A stretch of DNA of 64,000 nt, taken from Pseudoalteromonas umbrosa. Lineage in GTDB: Bacteria > Pseudomonadota > Gammaproteobacteria > Enterobacterales > Alteromonadaceae. The notes under the pieces are model-generated. The model was not told where the DNA came from, did not search any database, and was given only the letters and a program-made list of their open reading frames with translations. Position numbers and translations under genes: made by a program. Below, piece after piece: positions 8,370 to 17,579 of the stretch (positions are counted from its first letter, which is position 1; every line of letters begins with the position of its first letter). The stretch spans positions 166,373 through 230,372 of the forward strand of contig NZ_JASJUU010000006.1 of NCBI RefSeq assembly GCF_030125375.1, written 5' to 3'.

Positions 8370-9338
8370 TTACTGAACTAGTTCTTGCTCGCTGAACTCA
8401 TCAGCAAACATTGGGCTAGATAGGTAACGTTCAGTTGCACTAGGTAGAATCACGACGATGTTCTTATCAGCATTTTCAGGTCTTTCTGCGATACGCTTTG
8501 CAGCAACAACTGCAGCACCAGAAGAAATGCCTACTAGGATACCTTCGTCTTTCATTAATTGGTGTGCCATCGCGATTGCGTCTTCATTAGATACTTGCTC
8601 GGCGCCATCAATTAATTCTAAATCTAGGTTTCCAGGGATGAAGCCTGCACCGATACCTTGGATTTTGTGAGGACCAGGTTTTACTTCTTCTCCAGCAAGT
8701 GTTTGAGAAATCACAGGAGAGTCACTTGGCTCTACAGCAATAGATTTAACATCAAGGCCTTTTTCAGTTTTTAGGAAACGACTCACACCGGAAATAGTAC
8801 CACCAGTGCCCACGCCTGCTACGAAGTAATCGATGTTACCTTCTAGTGCATCAAAGATTTCAGGACCTGTTGTTTCGAAGTGGATTTTCGGGTTAGCTGG
8901 GTTTTCAAACTGTTGTAAAAGTACGTACTTTTCAGGGTCGCTTGCTAAGATTTCGTTCGCTTTTTCAATTGCGCCTTTCATACCTTTAGCACCTTCAGTC
9001 AGTACTAAATTTGCGCCTAATGCTTTTAATAGCTTACGACGCTCAAGGCTCATTGTATTTGGCATAGTTAATGTAAGTTTGTAACCGCGAGATGCAGCAA
9101 CAAAAGCCAGCGCAATACCTGTATTACCAGAAGTCGGCTCGATTAGTTCTTTACCTTCACCAAGTAAACCTTGTTTTTCAGCTTCCCAAATCATAGAAGC
9201 GCCGATACGGCATTTAACGCTGAAGCTTGGGTTGCGTGACTCAACTTTTGCGTACACGTTACCGCCAGTAACACGGTTAAGTTTAACGATTGGTGTTTGG
9301 CCTATTGCTAGGCTGTTATCTGAAAATACTTTAGACAT
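8370..9338 (-). CDS. cysK: cysteine synthase A
   Basis: A 322-residue PLP enzyme (O-acetylserine sulfhydrylase) that makes cysteine from O-acetylserine and sulfide in the cytoplasm. The PLP lysine is K42 in NPSFSVKCRIG, the substrate loop is TSGNTG (69-74), and the phosphate-binding GTGGTISG follows near residue 180. Length matches the family (about 320). ATG 9338 has AAGGGA upstream. It is monocistronic, with its own terminator. No cysE or cysteine regulator is adjacent. Confidence 0.96.
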   Translation of the reverse strand: MSKVFSDNSLAIGQTPIVKLNRVTGGNVYAKVESRNPSFSVKCRIGASMIWEAEKQGLLGEGKELIEPTSGNTGIALAFVAASRGYKLTLTMPNTMSLERRKLLKALGANLVLTEGAKGMKGAIEKANEILASDPEKYVLLQQFENPANPKIHFETTGPEIFDALEGNIDYFVAGVGTGGTISGVSRFLKTEKGLDVKSIAVEPSDSPVISQTLAGEEVKPGPHKIQGIGAGFIPGNLDLELIDGAEQVSNEDAIAMAHQLMKDEGILVGISSGAAVVAAKRIAERPENADKNIVVILPSATERYLSSPMFADEFSEQELVQ

Positions 9339-9515
9339 AATGTTCCCTTGAAATGAGCTTAGGACTATTCGTAATATTTAATATAGCCACACTTTACTGG
9401 TCATATAGCAAAACAAGAAGTAAAGAATGGCTATAAGATATATTAAAAAAGCTTATAGCTATAATGAATAAAAAACAAACTATTAATTACCATGAGGAAT
9501 TAAGAGTTTGGCAAT

Positions 9516-11816
9516 TTAACGCAGCCACGCATAGCTGAATTTGGCAAAGAAGGTTTTACTGTCTTTGGTGATATTACTTAGGTCATCATCTTTATAGCCG
9601 CTGTCAGAGTAGCCAACAAATAGCACAGTTTCTGGGTTGAGCTTATATGCATATAATAATTGTGTGCTTAGCTTTTTGTATTGGCTATCAACATCGTCGA
9701 TATACTTTTGCTGATTGCGTTCTATATCTAGATTGATCAAGGCTAATCTCACATAGCTGTTGATACCAAATTGATAAGTAAATCTTGCATCAGATAAATT
9801 CGCTGTGTAGACATTGTCGCCTTCATGCTCTAATCGCTCATAGGTGTGGCGTAACTTGACTTCAAAATGGCGGCCTAAACTGAAGTCGAGTGTAGGCTTG
9901 ACAATATATCTCTGACCTAAGCGGTTATTCGCAATATCTAATTTATTACCAGTGTTGAGTGTTAGGCCTGCAAATACACCTGCTTTGGGCTTCATTTCTA
10001 AATACATCCACTGAAAGTTTTCGGTAAACATATCTGTATTGCCATCGATATTGAGCAGTGATTCGTCATGACGCTGGCCAGTACGTTTTCTGTGGTCAAA
10101 TCCAAATTGAATGGTACTTTGCAGTGGACCTTGTACCTTGAAATTAGACTGTACTTCTTTTTCTAGTAGCTCGCCATCTTCGTTATGAGTGATATCCCAA
10201 TCACTATACCAATTTGCTCGGTTCCACCAATTGCTCTCGTCTCCATACCAGCGATACTCAAATCCGGTCACGAATTTATTGAAGTCCACTTGAGAAACAA
10301 AGCCTAAGTCAGCACGCATCGCACTGTCGTAGTTGCGGTAGGAGCCAAATGCTCGCCAGTGTTTACGGTTGTGCTCATAGCTGGCGTAGTAACCAGTACC
10401 TCTTTGCTCGCCTTGGTTTTGGACACGTAAAACACTTTCGTTAATATCGCAGGAGTCGATAGGGTCATCATCACATAGCTCATTTATAAAGTGTTGGTCA
10501 TATTGCGTATCAGTGCCAACGGCCTGTAACTTAATGGTATCGTGTTTGGTAGGGCGATACTTAGCGTCAATACTTACAAGTTGATTTTGGTAGTCTTCGC
10601 TTTGTCTTAACGTGCTGGTGGCACCGACCGAGAGTTCATCTCCCTTATCGTAGCGATATCTAAAAGCAGCGTTTTCACTTTTTTGCTCAAGAGATACGAT
10701 GCTTGAGCCAAGGTTGCCAGGTATCAACACGTGTGTTGCATCATCATTGGCAATAAAACCAGCAAACGTATGTCCGCTTTTGCTACTGGTGGCCTTTATC
10801 CCATAGTCTGGCGCAGATACGTTACGTGTATGGACTAAGTTGAGATGTGACGAGAAATAGTCACTGTTTTCTAAGAAAAACGCACGCTTTTCAGGGAAGA
10901 ATAAACTAAAACTATTATTGATGCTCAGTTGTCCAGTATCAGCTTCGACTTGAGAAAAATCAGGATTGAGCGTTAAATTTAACGTGGTGTCGGGGGTGAC
11001 AGCCCACTTAACATCCAATCCGGGGTCATAACTTGTTTCACTCTCAAAGTCAGGGACAATTGCGCCATCAATATCACGAGTTTGAGTGTGTGTGACAGCG
11101 AGCGCTGGTGTAATAGTGAGATTGCTATTTTGTTTTGCAGAAGCAAAGCCACTCACCGCTGGCATCTGGCATATCCAACAACTGTTGTTGTGATCTAGCT
11201 GCATATTGGAAATTCTCAGGCGCTCACTTCTTGGTAAAAAGCGCAAAAACTCCATCGCCATTGTTTTCCTTCCTGGTGAATCATTGAAGTTGAGAACGCG
11301 TAGCGGGATCTTCACCTCCACGCGGTAACCATCTTCTACAATCATTCCTTTACTTGACCATATACCATGCCATGATGCGTTATCGTTCTTGGTTAGCTCA
11401 TTTTCAATTGAGTCCATCTGGACGCCAAGGGGATTAATAAAAAATTGATACGCATTTTGACGGTTATTCAATGAGTCTATTTTTATGCCAACTAAATCGT
11501 CATTCCAAATTTTATCTCTATCCCTGTAATGGGCTCTAATTTCTTCTGGTTTTGCATCTTTGGCAATAAAAGCGATATAGAGTGCCTCGCCATTTTCATA
11601 TACGTATGCGGTTGTTGATACTGGACTTGGTGTGTTGTCATGAGGCCAAGTGACATTGTTTATTGTAATTTCTTTTGCTGATTGCCAAACTGGCTCATTG
11701 ATTTCTCCGTCAATGGAAGCGGATTGTGCGATATAAGGTATGTCAATGACTTGTGGTGCTGCTGCAATATTAAACGACAACAGCAAAGCACATGTAAGAC
11801 TGGTACTTCTAAACAT
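9516..11816 (-). CDS. CBM9-like / DUF5916 outer-membrane protein
   Basis: A 766-residue secreted protein. A signal peptide (about 1-19) is followed by a carbohydrate-binding family 9-like domain (about 25-210, opening IDGEINEPVWQSA). The rest is a DUF5916-type region with FFPEKRAFFLENSDYF and many alternating strands, ending LRWAYSFKAFF-like when read backwards from an aromatic-rich terminus, which suits an outer-membrane barrel. Proteins of this type are common in marine Bacteroidota and Alteromonadales and are often mislabelled as hydrolases; the biochemical role is unknown. No polysaccharide lyase or glycosidase lies nearby. The ATG start precedes a clear signal peptide, though a strong ribosome site is not evident. 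Confidence 0.85.
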   Translation of the reverse strand: MFRSTSLTCALLLSFNIAAAPQVIDIPYIAQSASIDGEINEPVWQSAKEITINNVTWPHDNTPSPVSTTAYVYENGEALYIAFIAKDAKPEEIRAHYRDRDKIWNDDLVGIKIDSLNNRQNAYQFFINPLGVQMDSIENELTKNDNASWHGIWSSKGMIVEDGYRVEVKIPLRVLNFNDSPGRKTMAMEFLRFLPRSERLRISNMQLDHNNSCWICQMPAVSGFASAKQNSNLTITPALAVTHTQTRDIDGAIVPDFESETSYDPGLDVKWAVTPDTTLNLTLNPDFSQVEADTGQLSINNSFSLFFPEKRAFFLENSDYFSSHLNLVHTRNVSAPDYGIKATSSKSGHTFAGFIANDDATHVLIPGNLGSSIVSLEQKSENAAFRYRYDKGDELSVGATSTLRQSEDYQNQLVSIDAKYRPTKHDTIKLQAVGTDTQYDQHFINELCDDDPIDSCDINESVLRVQNQGEQRGTGYYASYEHNRKHWRAFGSYRNYDSAMRADLGFVSQVDFNKFVTGFEYRWYGDESNWWNRANWYSDWDITHNEDGELLEKEVQSNFKVQGPLQSTIQFGFDHRKRTGQRHDESLLNIDGNTDMFTENFQWMYLEMKPKAGVFAGLTLNTGNKLDIANNRLGQRYIVKPTLDFSLGRHFEVKLRHTYERLEHEGDNVYTANLSDARFTYQFGINSYVRLALINLDIERNQQKYIDDVDSQYKKLSTQLLYAYKLNPETVLFVGYSDSGYKDDDLSNITKDSKTFFAKFSYAWLR

Positions 11817-12015
11817 GATAGGTGATTTTTTTCGCAGAAACTTTAGGGCGTTAATTTAATAATAATAGTATAAAAGCAACAATTCATTATCGTTGAATAG
11901 CGTTAATATCAGGTGAAATCAAGTGAACACACTGAACTTAAAGTATCGTATTTGTATACCTATGAGGTAAAAGCTGGTAAAAAGGGGTTTGGTTTAAATG
12001 TAGATCGGGCAAACT

Positions 12016-13164
12016 ATGTCTCTAATAATAAAACTCATCGCCGGTATCCTAGGCGGTATCTTGGCAGGTTTGTACTTGCCTTTGGGTCTGACTGAGCTGC
12101 TATATACAGCAAAAGTGATTATAGGCCAGCTAATTAGCTTTACAATTCCTTTGATTATCTTATTTTTTATCGCTTCTGGTATTGCCGGTTTACCTAAAAC
12201 ATCTGGGCACCTTTTGGGTAAGACGGTGGGTTTTGCATATAGTTCTACGGTAATTGCCGGTACGCTTGCTGTATTACTCGTATTATTTGCCACTGGTTTC
12301 TTTGAAGGCAGCATCGTCTATGAAGCCTCTAAAGGCGCTGAACTGAAAGGGTATATTCAGTTAGAAATTCCACCAATTATGAGTGTAATGACTGCATTAG
12401 CAGCTGCGTTTATTTTTGGTATTGGAATTAGTCAATTAAACTTAGGCCAATTGAAAGATGTAGTCGATCAAGGTCGAGATGTGATTGATGCTTTGTTGGC
12501 TAAAGTAATAATTCCTGCATTACCGTTTTATATTGCAGGTGTATTTGCTGAAATGGCTGTTGCTGGCACGGTTGTTGATACACTTAGTACATTCGGTGTG
12601 GTATTAGTGGCTGCAGTTGGTATGCATTGGCTATGGCTAACAACATTGTTTATTGTAACTGGTCTTATGTTGAAACGAAGCCCGTTAGAATTGGTCAAAA
12701 ATATGCTGCCAGCATACTTTACTGCAATTGGTACCATGTCCAGTGCAGCAACTATTCCGGTTTCATTGAGAGCGAGTAAAGCAAATGGTGTATCAGAAGA
12801 AGTTGCAAACTTTTCTGTTCCCTTATGTGCTACAATTCATTTATCTGGTTCAACGATAACTATTGTGACATGTGCCATGGCGGTAATGTTTTTATCACCA
12901 ACGATGGTAATTCCATCATTATTGGAAATGTTGCCGTTCATATTTATGCTTGGGGTTGTTATGATTGCGGCGCCTGGTGCACCTGGTGGGGCGGTGATGT
13001 CTGCGCTAGGTTTGCTGACGTCGATGCTTGGTTTTGATGAAAGTGCGATTGCACTGATGATTGCACTTTATCTTGCACAAGACAGCTTCGGTACTGCCTG
13101 TAATGTAACGGGTGATGGTGTGATTGCACTGTGGGTTAACCGGTTCTCTGAAAAAGCAGAGTAG
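12016..13164 (+). CDS. dicarboxylate/amino acid:cation symporter (DAACS family)
   Basis: A 382-residue inner-membrane sodium- or proton-coupled transporter for acidic amino acids or C4-dicarboxylates. About eight membrane helices and two re-entrant loops are visible. The family signatures are the serine-rich MSSAATIPVS loop (HP1), APGAPGGAVM (HP2) and the helix-8 segment QDSFGTACNVTGDG. It is somewhat shorter than E. coli GltP or DctA (about 430). ATG 12016 is the first plausible start. It stands alone upstream of uvrY. The exact substrate cannot be read from sequence. Confidence 0.92.
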   Translation: MSLIIKLIAGILGGILAGLYLPLGLTELLYTAKVIIGQLISFTIPLIILFFIASGIAGLPKTSGHLLGKTVGFAYSSTVIAGTLAVLLVLFATGFFEGSIVYEASKGAELKGYIQLEIPPIMSVMTALAAAFIFGIGISQLNLGQLKDVVDQGRDVIDALLAKVIIPALPFYIAGVFAEMAVAGTVVDTLSTFGVVLVAAVGMHWLWLTTLFIVTGLMLKRSPLELVKNMLPAYFTAIGTMSSAATIPVSLRASKANGVSEEVANFSVPLCATIHLSGSTITIVTCAMAVMFLSPTMVIPSLLEMLPFIFMLGVVMIAAPGAPGGAVMSALGLLTSMLGFDESAIALMIALYLAQDSFGTACNVTGDGVIALWVNRFSEKAE

Positions 13165-13222
13165 TCAACTGAAAATCTAGTAATATAGTCTTATATTGAT
13201 AGGTTGGCTTAATGTAACAGAT

Positions 13223-13261
13223 TATGCTTTGCGGAATTATATGTTAATCTCGCAAAGCATA
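13223..13261. other. inverted repeat between the symporter and uvrY
   Basis: Eleven-base arms TATGCTTTGCG and CGCAAAGCATA are separated by a 17-base AT-rich loop, 43 bases before the uvrY start. It could be a terminator for the symporter, but there is no U-tract, or it could be an operator for uvrY. The sequence alone does not decide. Confidence 0.4.
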
Positions 13262-13303
13262 TCGAATAGATTTTTTACCAAGGGCTAGCGTGAGGATGTT
13301 CCA

Positions 13304-13954
13304 TTGATTAACGTACTTTTAGTTGATGATCATGAACTTGTAAGGACTGGGATCAAGCGTATCTTAGATGATGTACGTGGTTTCAAGGTGGTCGGAGAGG
13401 CTAAAACTGGGGAAGAAGCGGTTACTTTTTGCCGCCAAAATGAACCTGATATCGTATTAATGGACATGAATATGCCTGGGATCGGTGGTTTAGAAGCGAC
13501 TAAGAAAATCTGTCGTTATTGCCCTGATGTAAAGGTGATTGTACTTACCGTGCACTGTGAAGACCCATTTCCAAGCAAAGTGATGCAAATAGGCGCACAT
13601 GGATATTTAACAAAAAGCGCGGGTCCTGACGAAATGATCAATGCAATCCGTTCAGTCAATTCAGGTCAGCGTTACATTGCGCCTGAAATCGCACAGCAAA
13701 TAGCATTGGCACAGTTTAGCGGTAAAGTGGATGAAAACCCATTCCAGTCGTTGTCTGACCGAGAGTTGCAAATCATGTTGATGATAACTAAAGGTGAGAA
13801 AGCGCAAGACATTGCTGAGCGATTGAACTTGAGTTCTAAAACAGTGAACAGTTATCGCTACCGAATGTTTGAAAAATTGGACGTTAGCGGTGATGTAGAG
13901 CTGACTCATTTAGCAATTCGTCATAAAATGATTGATATTGATAGTTCTCGATAA
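13304..13954 (+). CDS. uvrY: response regulator UvrY/GacA
   Basis: A 216-residue NarL-type response regulator of the BarA/UvrY (GacS/GacA) system, which drives small RNAs that titrate CsrA. The receiver domain has D8/D9, phospho-acceptor D54 (VLMDMNMPG) and K103-region KSAG; the C-terminal LuxR helix-turn-helix starts at SLSDRELQIM (about 146). The start is TTG at 13304, preceded by GAGGAT, and the protein then begins INVLLVDDHELV exactly as in UvrY. uvrC follows 14 bases downstream, the conserved gammaproteobacterial arrangement. Confidence 0.96.
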   Translation: MINVLLVDDHELVRTGIKRILDDVRGFKVVGEAKTGEEAVTFCRQNEPDIVLMDMNMPGIGGLEATKKICRYCPDVKVIVLTVHCEDPFPSKVMQIGAHGYLTKSAGPDEMINAIRSVNSGQRYIAPEIAQQIALAQFSGKVDENPFQSLSDRELQIMLMITKGEKAQDIAERLNLSSKTVNSYRYRMFEKLDVSGDVELTHLAIRHKMIDIDSSR

Positions 13955-13968
13955 TCAAATTCATTTGA

Positions 13969-15792
13969 ATGGCAGATTTTGACCACAAATCGTTTTTAAA
14001 AACATTGTCTACTGAGCCTGGTGTTTATCGTATGTATGATAAAGAACACCAGGTGATTTATGTTGGTAAAGCTAAAAACTTAAAAAAGAGAGTAAGCAGT
14101 TACTTTCGCATTAATATCCCTGATAGTAAAACCCGTGTTTTAGTAAGTAACATTTATAATATTGAGGTTACACTTACAAATACTGAAACCGAAGCGCTCT
14201 TACTCGAAAATAACTTAATTAAAAAATATCAACCTAGATACAATATCCTACTCCGCGATGATAAATCGTACCCTTATATTCTTCTTACAGATCATAAACA
14301 CCCTAGGATTGCATTTCATCGTGGTGCTCGTAAACAAAAAGGGGAGTATTTCGGACCTTTTCCTAGCAGCGCAGCGGTATCTGAAAGCCTGCGCTTAATG
14401 CAAAAAATCTTTCCTGTTCGTCAATGTGAAGATGCTTATTATCGAGCTCGAAGCAGGCCTTGCTTGCAATATCAACTAAAACGTTGCTCAGCACCGTGCG
14501 TTGATAAAGTCTCGCATGGTGAATATGCCGAGCAAGTCGATTTAGTAAGGCAGTTTTTGAGCGGCAAGTCACATTTAGTTATAGAGTCTTTAGTGAGCAA
14601 AATGGAAAGTGCGAGTATGGCGCTCAACTTTGAGGCGGCCGCTAAGTATCGAGACCAGATAGCGCTGCTAAGACAAATGCAGGAACAACAATCTGTTGCT
14701 GGTAATTTTGCAGAAATGGATGTGATTGGTTTTGCACAGCGTAATGGCTTGTCTGCAATCCACATGCTGATGATCCGAGACCATAAAATTTTAGGCAGTA
14801 AAACGTATTTTCCAAAGGTACCAAAGGACTCATCAGAAGATGAAATCTTAACCTCTTTTGTGGGACAGTATTATGTGTCTAACGGTTCTAATGCACGAAT
14901 TGCAAATGACATCGTGTTGCCATTTGAGTTGTCTGAGCAAAAAGAGCTGACAGAGGCGCTTACACAGCTTGCGCAACGTAAGGTGCATGTAAGATCAAAT
15001 GTTCGTGCTGAGCGAGCTAATTATTTAGCACTGGCAACAAAAAATGCCATGAATAGTATTATGGTGAAGCAAAGCACACAAGATGCTGTCAGTAAGCGCT
15101 ATGCTTTGCTGAAGGAAGCTGTCGGTTTAGTAGATATTACTCGTATGGAATGTTTCGACATCAGTCATACGATGGGGGAAAATACTGTTGCATCATGTGT
15201 TGTATTTGATGCCCAAGGACCCAATACAAAAGAGTATCGCCGTTATAATGTTTCTGGAATTACACCGGGGGATGATTATGCAGCAATGGACTTTGCATTG
15301 AATAAGCGTTATTCAAAAGTCACAGATGAGTCTAAAGTACCTGACATTATCTTTATTGACGGAGGAAAAGGGCAGTTGGCAAGAGCTGAAGCATTTTTTG
15401 AGCATTGGCAATTAGAAAAGATGCCAATGCTAATCGGCGTTGCCAAAGGGACTAGTCGTAAACCAGGGTTGGAAACATTATTGTTTGACGCAGGTCGCAA
15501 GACAATAAACTTAGAAAGTGATTCACCCGCACTGCATTTAATTCAGCATATTCGGGATGAGTCGCATCGCTTTGCGATTGCCGGACATCGCAATAAAAGG
15601 CAAAAGCAGCGTACTCAGTCTGTATTAGAAGAAATAGGTGGAGTAGGTAATAAGCGTCGTCAAGCGTTATTGAAGTATTTAGGAGGGTTACAGGGCGTTA
15701 AATCTGCAAATATACAACAATTGGGGCAAGTACCCGGGATCAGTCCGCAGTTGGCTGAAAAGATATTTAACCATTTGCATGACAAAGCTTGA
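13969..15792 (+). CDS. uvrC: excinuclease ABC subunit C
   Basis: A 607-residue nucleotide-excision-repair nuclease that makes both incisions around lesions after UvrAB loading. It has an N-terminal GIY-YIG nuclease (GVYRMYD at 18-24, VIYVGKAKNLKKR at 29-41) and a UVR motif near 205-240 (MALNFEAAAKYRDQI). The C-terminal RNase H-like nuclease follows (MECFDISHTMGE, then PDIIFIDGGKGQL), with tandem HhH at the end (SVLEEIGGVGNKRRQALLKY). Length is normal. It sits between uvrY and pgsA and is very likely co-transcribed with both. Confidence 0.98.
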   Translation: MADFDHKSFLKTLSTEPGVYRMYDKEHQVIYVGKAKNLKKRVSSYFRINIPDSKTRVLVSNIYNIEVTLTNTETEALLLENNLIKKYQPRYNILLRDDKSYPYILLTDHKHPRIAFHRGARKQKGEYFGPFPSSAAVSESLRLMQKIFPVRQCEDAYYRARSRPCLQYQLKRCSAPCVDKVSHGEYAEQVDLVRQFLSGKSHLVIESLVSKMESASMALNFEAAAKYRDQIALLRQMQEQQSVAGNFAEMDVIGFAQRNGLSAIHMLMIRDHKILGSKTYFPKVPKDSSEDEILTSFVGQYYVSNGSNARIANDIVLPFELSEQKELTEALTQLAQRKVHVRSNVRAERANYLALATKNAMNSIMVKQSTQDAVSKRYALLKEAVGLVDITRMECFDISHTMGENTVASCVVFDAQGPNTKEYRRYNVSGITPGDDYAAMDFALNKRYSKVTDESKVPDIIFIDGGKGQLARAEAFFEHWQLEKMPMLIGVAKGTSRKPGLETLLFDAGRKTINLESDSPALHLIQHIRDESHRFAIAGHRNKRQKQRTQSVLEEIGGVGNKRRQALLKYLGGLQGVKSANIQQLGQVPGISPQLAEKIFNHLHDKA

Positions 15793-15834
15793 TACTTCAT
15801 GCGAACATATAAAAAAAGAATTCTTTAAGTAGTT

Positions 15835-16380
15835 ATGTGGAATATTCCAAACACACTAACAACATTTAGGTTGTTTCTCATCCCTGTTTTTGCTGTGGTA
15901 TTTTACTTGCCGTATTCATGGGCGTTTTTTGCTGCCGCATTTATTTTTTGGTTGGCTTCGGTCACGGATATTTTAGATGGTTATCTTGCACGTAAATTAA
16001 ATCAGTCTACGCCATTTGGGGCGTTCTTGGATCCAGTTGCTGATAAAGTAATGGTAAGCGTTGCGCTAGTAATGATTGCAGCCCATTATCAAAACGTATG
16101 GATCACATTTGCTGCAGTTGTAATTATTAGCCGTGAAATTGTTATATCAGCACTTCGAGAATGGATGGCTGGTCTTGGTAAACGAGCGAGCGTTGCCGTT
16201 TCTTCTTTGGGTAAATTTAAAACTGCAGCCCAGATGCTGGCAATTATTGGCTTAATTTGGCAGTTTTCACCGTGGATGTTGATGCTTAGTTATATTCTTT
16301 TAGCTACCGCGACTTTATTGACCATAGTGTCTATGCTGCAATATTTGATTGCTGCTAAGGGTGAATTGCTCAAATCTTAA
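15835..16380 (+). CDS. pgsA: CDP-diacylglycerol-glycerol-3-phosphate 3-phosphatidyltransferase
   Basis: A 181-residue inner-membrane enzyme that makes phosphatidylglycerol phosphate, the first committed step to phosphatidylglycerol and cardiolipin. The CDP-alcohol phosphotransferase motif D-G-x2-A-R-x8-G-x3-D-x3-D is complete, with D48, G49, A52, R53, G62, D66 and D70. About four membrane helices are seen. The gene starts at ATG 15835, 43 bases after uvrC, completing the uvrY-uvrC-pgsA block. Confidence 0.97.
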   Translation: MWNIPNTLTTFRLFLIPVFAVVFYLPYSWAFFAAAFIFWLASVTDILDGYLARKLNQSTPFGAFLDPVADKVMVSVALVMIAAHYQNVWITFAAVVIISREIVISALREWMAGLGKRASVAVSSLGKFKTAAQMLAIIGLIWQFSPWMLMLSYILLATATLLTIVSMLQYLIAAKGELLKS

Positions 16381-16451
16381 TTGATATTGAGCAATTACAG
16401 TACGGTTTAGATAAAAAATAAGCAAACAGTTAAAAACATTCATTTTTTATA

Positions 16452-16479
16452 TTGACGCAATCAAGAAGTTCTGTAGAAT
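16452..16479 (+). promoter_or_regulatory. stable-RNA type sigma-70 promoter for the tRNA cluster
   Basis: TTGACG (16452-16457), a 16-base spacer and TAGAAT (16474-16479) are followed by the GC-rich GCGTCCG, a discriminator typical of stringently controlled stable-RNA promoters. An A/T-rich tract lies just upstream, as in UP elements. It is about 75 bases before the first tRNA. Confidence 0.78.
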
Positions 16480-16553
16480 GCGTCCGTGTTGAGAGACAAC
16501 AGTCATCAAAACGAAATGTAGCTAAAGCACTTTAAGTTGCTTAAGTTTATGTT

Positions 16554-16629
16554 GCGAGTATAGCTCAGCTGGTAGAGCGCGACCTTGCCAAGGTCGAGGT
16601 CACGAGTTCGAACCTCGTTACTCGCTCCA
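16554..16629 (+). tRNA. tRNA-Gly (GCC), copy 1
   Basis: Complete 76-base cloverleaf. The acceptor is GCGAGTA/TACTCGC with encoded TCCA, the anticodon stem is CGACC/GGTCG with loop TTGCCAA (anticodon GCC), and the T-loop is TTCGAAC. Confidence 0.97.
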
Positions 16630-16648
16630 AATTTGATGCTGATTGAAT

Positions 16649-16722
16649 GGCGGAATGGCAGAGTGGCCATGCAGCGGATTGCAAATCCGTCTACCTCGGT
16701 TCGACTCCGGGTTCCGCCTCCA
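16649..16722 (+). tRNA. tRNA-Cys (GCA), copy 1
   Basis: Complete 74-base cloverleaf. The acceptor is GGCGGAA/TTCCGCC with TCCA encoded, the anticodon GCA lies in ATTGCAAAT, and the T-loop is TTCGACT. Confidence 0.97.
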
Positions 16723-16760
16723 TTTTCTCAATATAATCCACATGCGAAAGCAAACCCGAT

Positions 16761-16847
16761 GCCCGGGTGGTGGAATTGGTAGACACAAGGGATTTAAAAT
16801 CCCTCGCTGGTAACAGCGTGCCGGTTCAAGTCCGGCCCCGGGCACCA
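16761..16847 (+). tRNA. tRNA-Leu (TAA), copy 1
   Basis: 87-base class II tRNA with a long variable arm (CGCTGGTAACAGCG). The acceptor is GCCCGGG/CCCGGGC with ACCA encoded, and the anticodon loop TTTAAAA gives anticodon TAA. Confidence 0.97.
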
Positions 16848-16855
16848 TTTATTGT

Positions 16856-16931
16856 GCGAGTATAGCTCAGCTGGTAGAGCGCGACCTTGCCAAGGTCGAG
16901 GTCACGAGTTCGAACCTCGTTACTCGCTCCA
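16856..16931 (+). tRNA. tRNA-Gly (GCC), copy 2
   Basis: Identical by eye to the copy at 16554-16629; only 8 bases separate it from the preceding tRNA-Leu. Confidence 0.97.
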
Positions 16932-16966
16932 ACTTTATATTAAGGTTGGCTTTTGCAAAACCCGAT

Positions 16967-17053
16967 GCCCGGGTGGTGGAATTGGTAGACACAAGGGATT
17001 TAAAATCCCTCGCTGGTAACAGCGTGCCGGTTCAAGTCCGGCCCCGGGCACCA
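16967..17053 (+). tRNA. tRNA-Leu (TAA), copy 2
   Basis: Identical by eye to the copy at 16761-16847, including the CCCGAT just before it. No tRNA-Cys lies between it and the preceding Gly copy, unlike the flanking units. Confidence 0.97.
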
Positions 17054-17072
17054 CTTACTTGTAAGTGTAAAT

Positions 17073-17148
17073 GCGAGTATAGCTCAGCTGGTAGAGCGCG
17101 ACCTTGCCAAGGTCGAGGTCACGAGTTCGAACCTCGTTACTCGCTCCA
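17073..17148 (+). tRNA. tRNA-Gly (GCC), copy 3
   Basis: Third identical Gly(GCC) cloverleaf, 19 bases after tRNA-Leu copy 2. Confidence 0.97.
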
Positions 17149-17163
17149 ACTCTTTTAGAGTTT

Positions 17164-17237
17164 GGCGGAATGGCAGAGTGGCCATGCAGCGGATTGCAAA
17201 TCCGTCTACCTCGGTTCGACTCCGGGTTCCGCCTCCA
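17164..17237 (+). tRNA. tRNA-Cys (GCA), copy 2
   Basis: Identical by eye to the copy at 16649-16722. Confidence 0.97.
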
Positions 17238-17274
17238 TTTACTTCCACAGTTTCTACATAAGTAGACATCCGAT

Positions 17275-17361
17275 GCCCGGGTGGTGGAATTGGTAGACAC
17301 AAGGGATTTAAAATCCCTCGCTGGTAACAGCGTGCCGGTTCAAGTCCGGCCCCGGGCACCA
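17275..17361 (+). tRNA. tRNA-Leu (TAA), copy 3
   Basis: Third identical Leu(TAA) class II tRNA and last of the cluster. Confidence 0.97.
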
Positions 17362-17470
17362 TTTTATTCTTCACGATTACAAACACCCTTTTTAAGAAGC
17401 TATCACCCTTTTTCTGGTTATATAAACGTTAGGTTTTATTTTTATCAAGGGCATAGCGTAAAACGTGAAT

Positions 17471-17496
17471 AATCAACGGGTGAGACCCCGTTGATT
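17471..17496. terminator. hairpin after the tRNA cluster
   Basis: Perfect 10-base arms AATCAACGGG and CCCGTTGATT enclose a 6-base loop about 110 bases past the last tRNA, followed by CGTTAATT. It could also end the convergent sigma-factor operon. Confidence 0.6.
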
Positions 17497-17579
17497 CGTT
17501 AATTCACAGCCAATAGAAGTAATTTACTAAATTTATATTTGAGTCAGTATAATTTTAAACGGTTACCTAACAGTCCTTT

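Noticed and set aside
16618..17386. Reading frames of 60-100 residues on both strands inside the tRNA cluster
   Set aside because: They fall wholly on tRNA genes and repeat with the tRNA copies; they are artefacts of structured RNA sequence.
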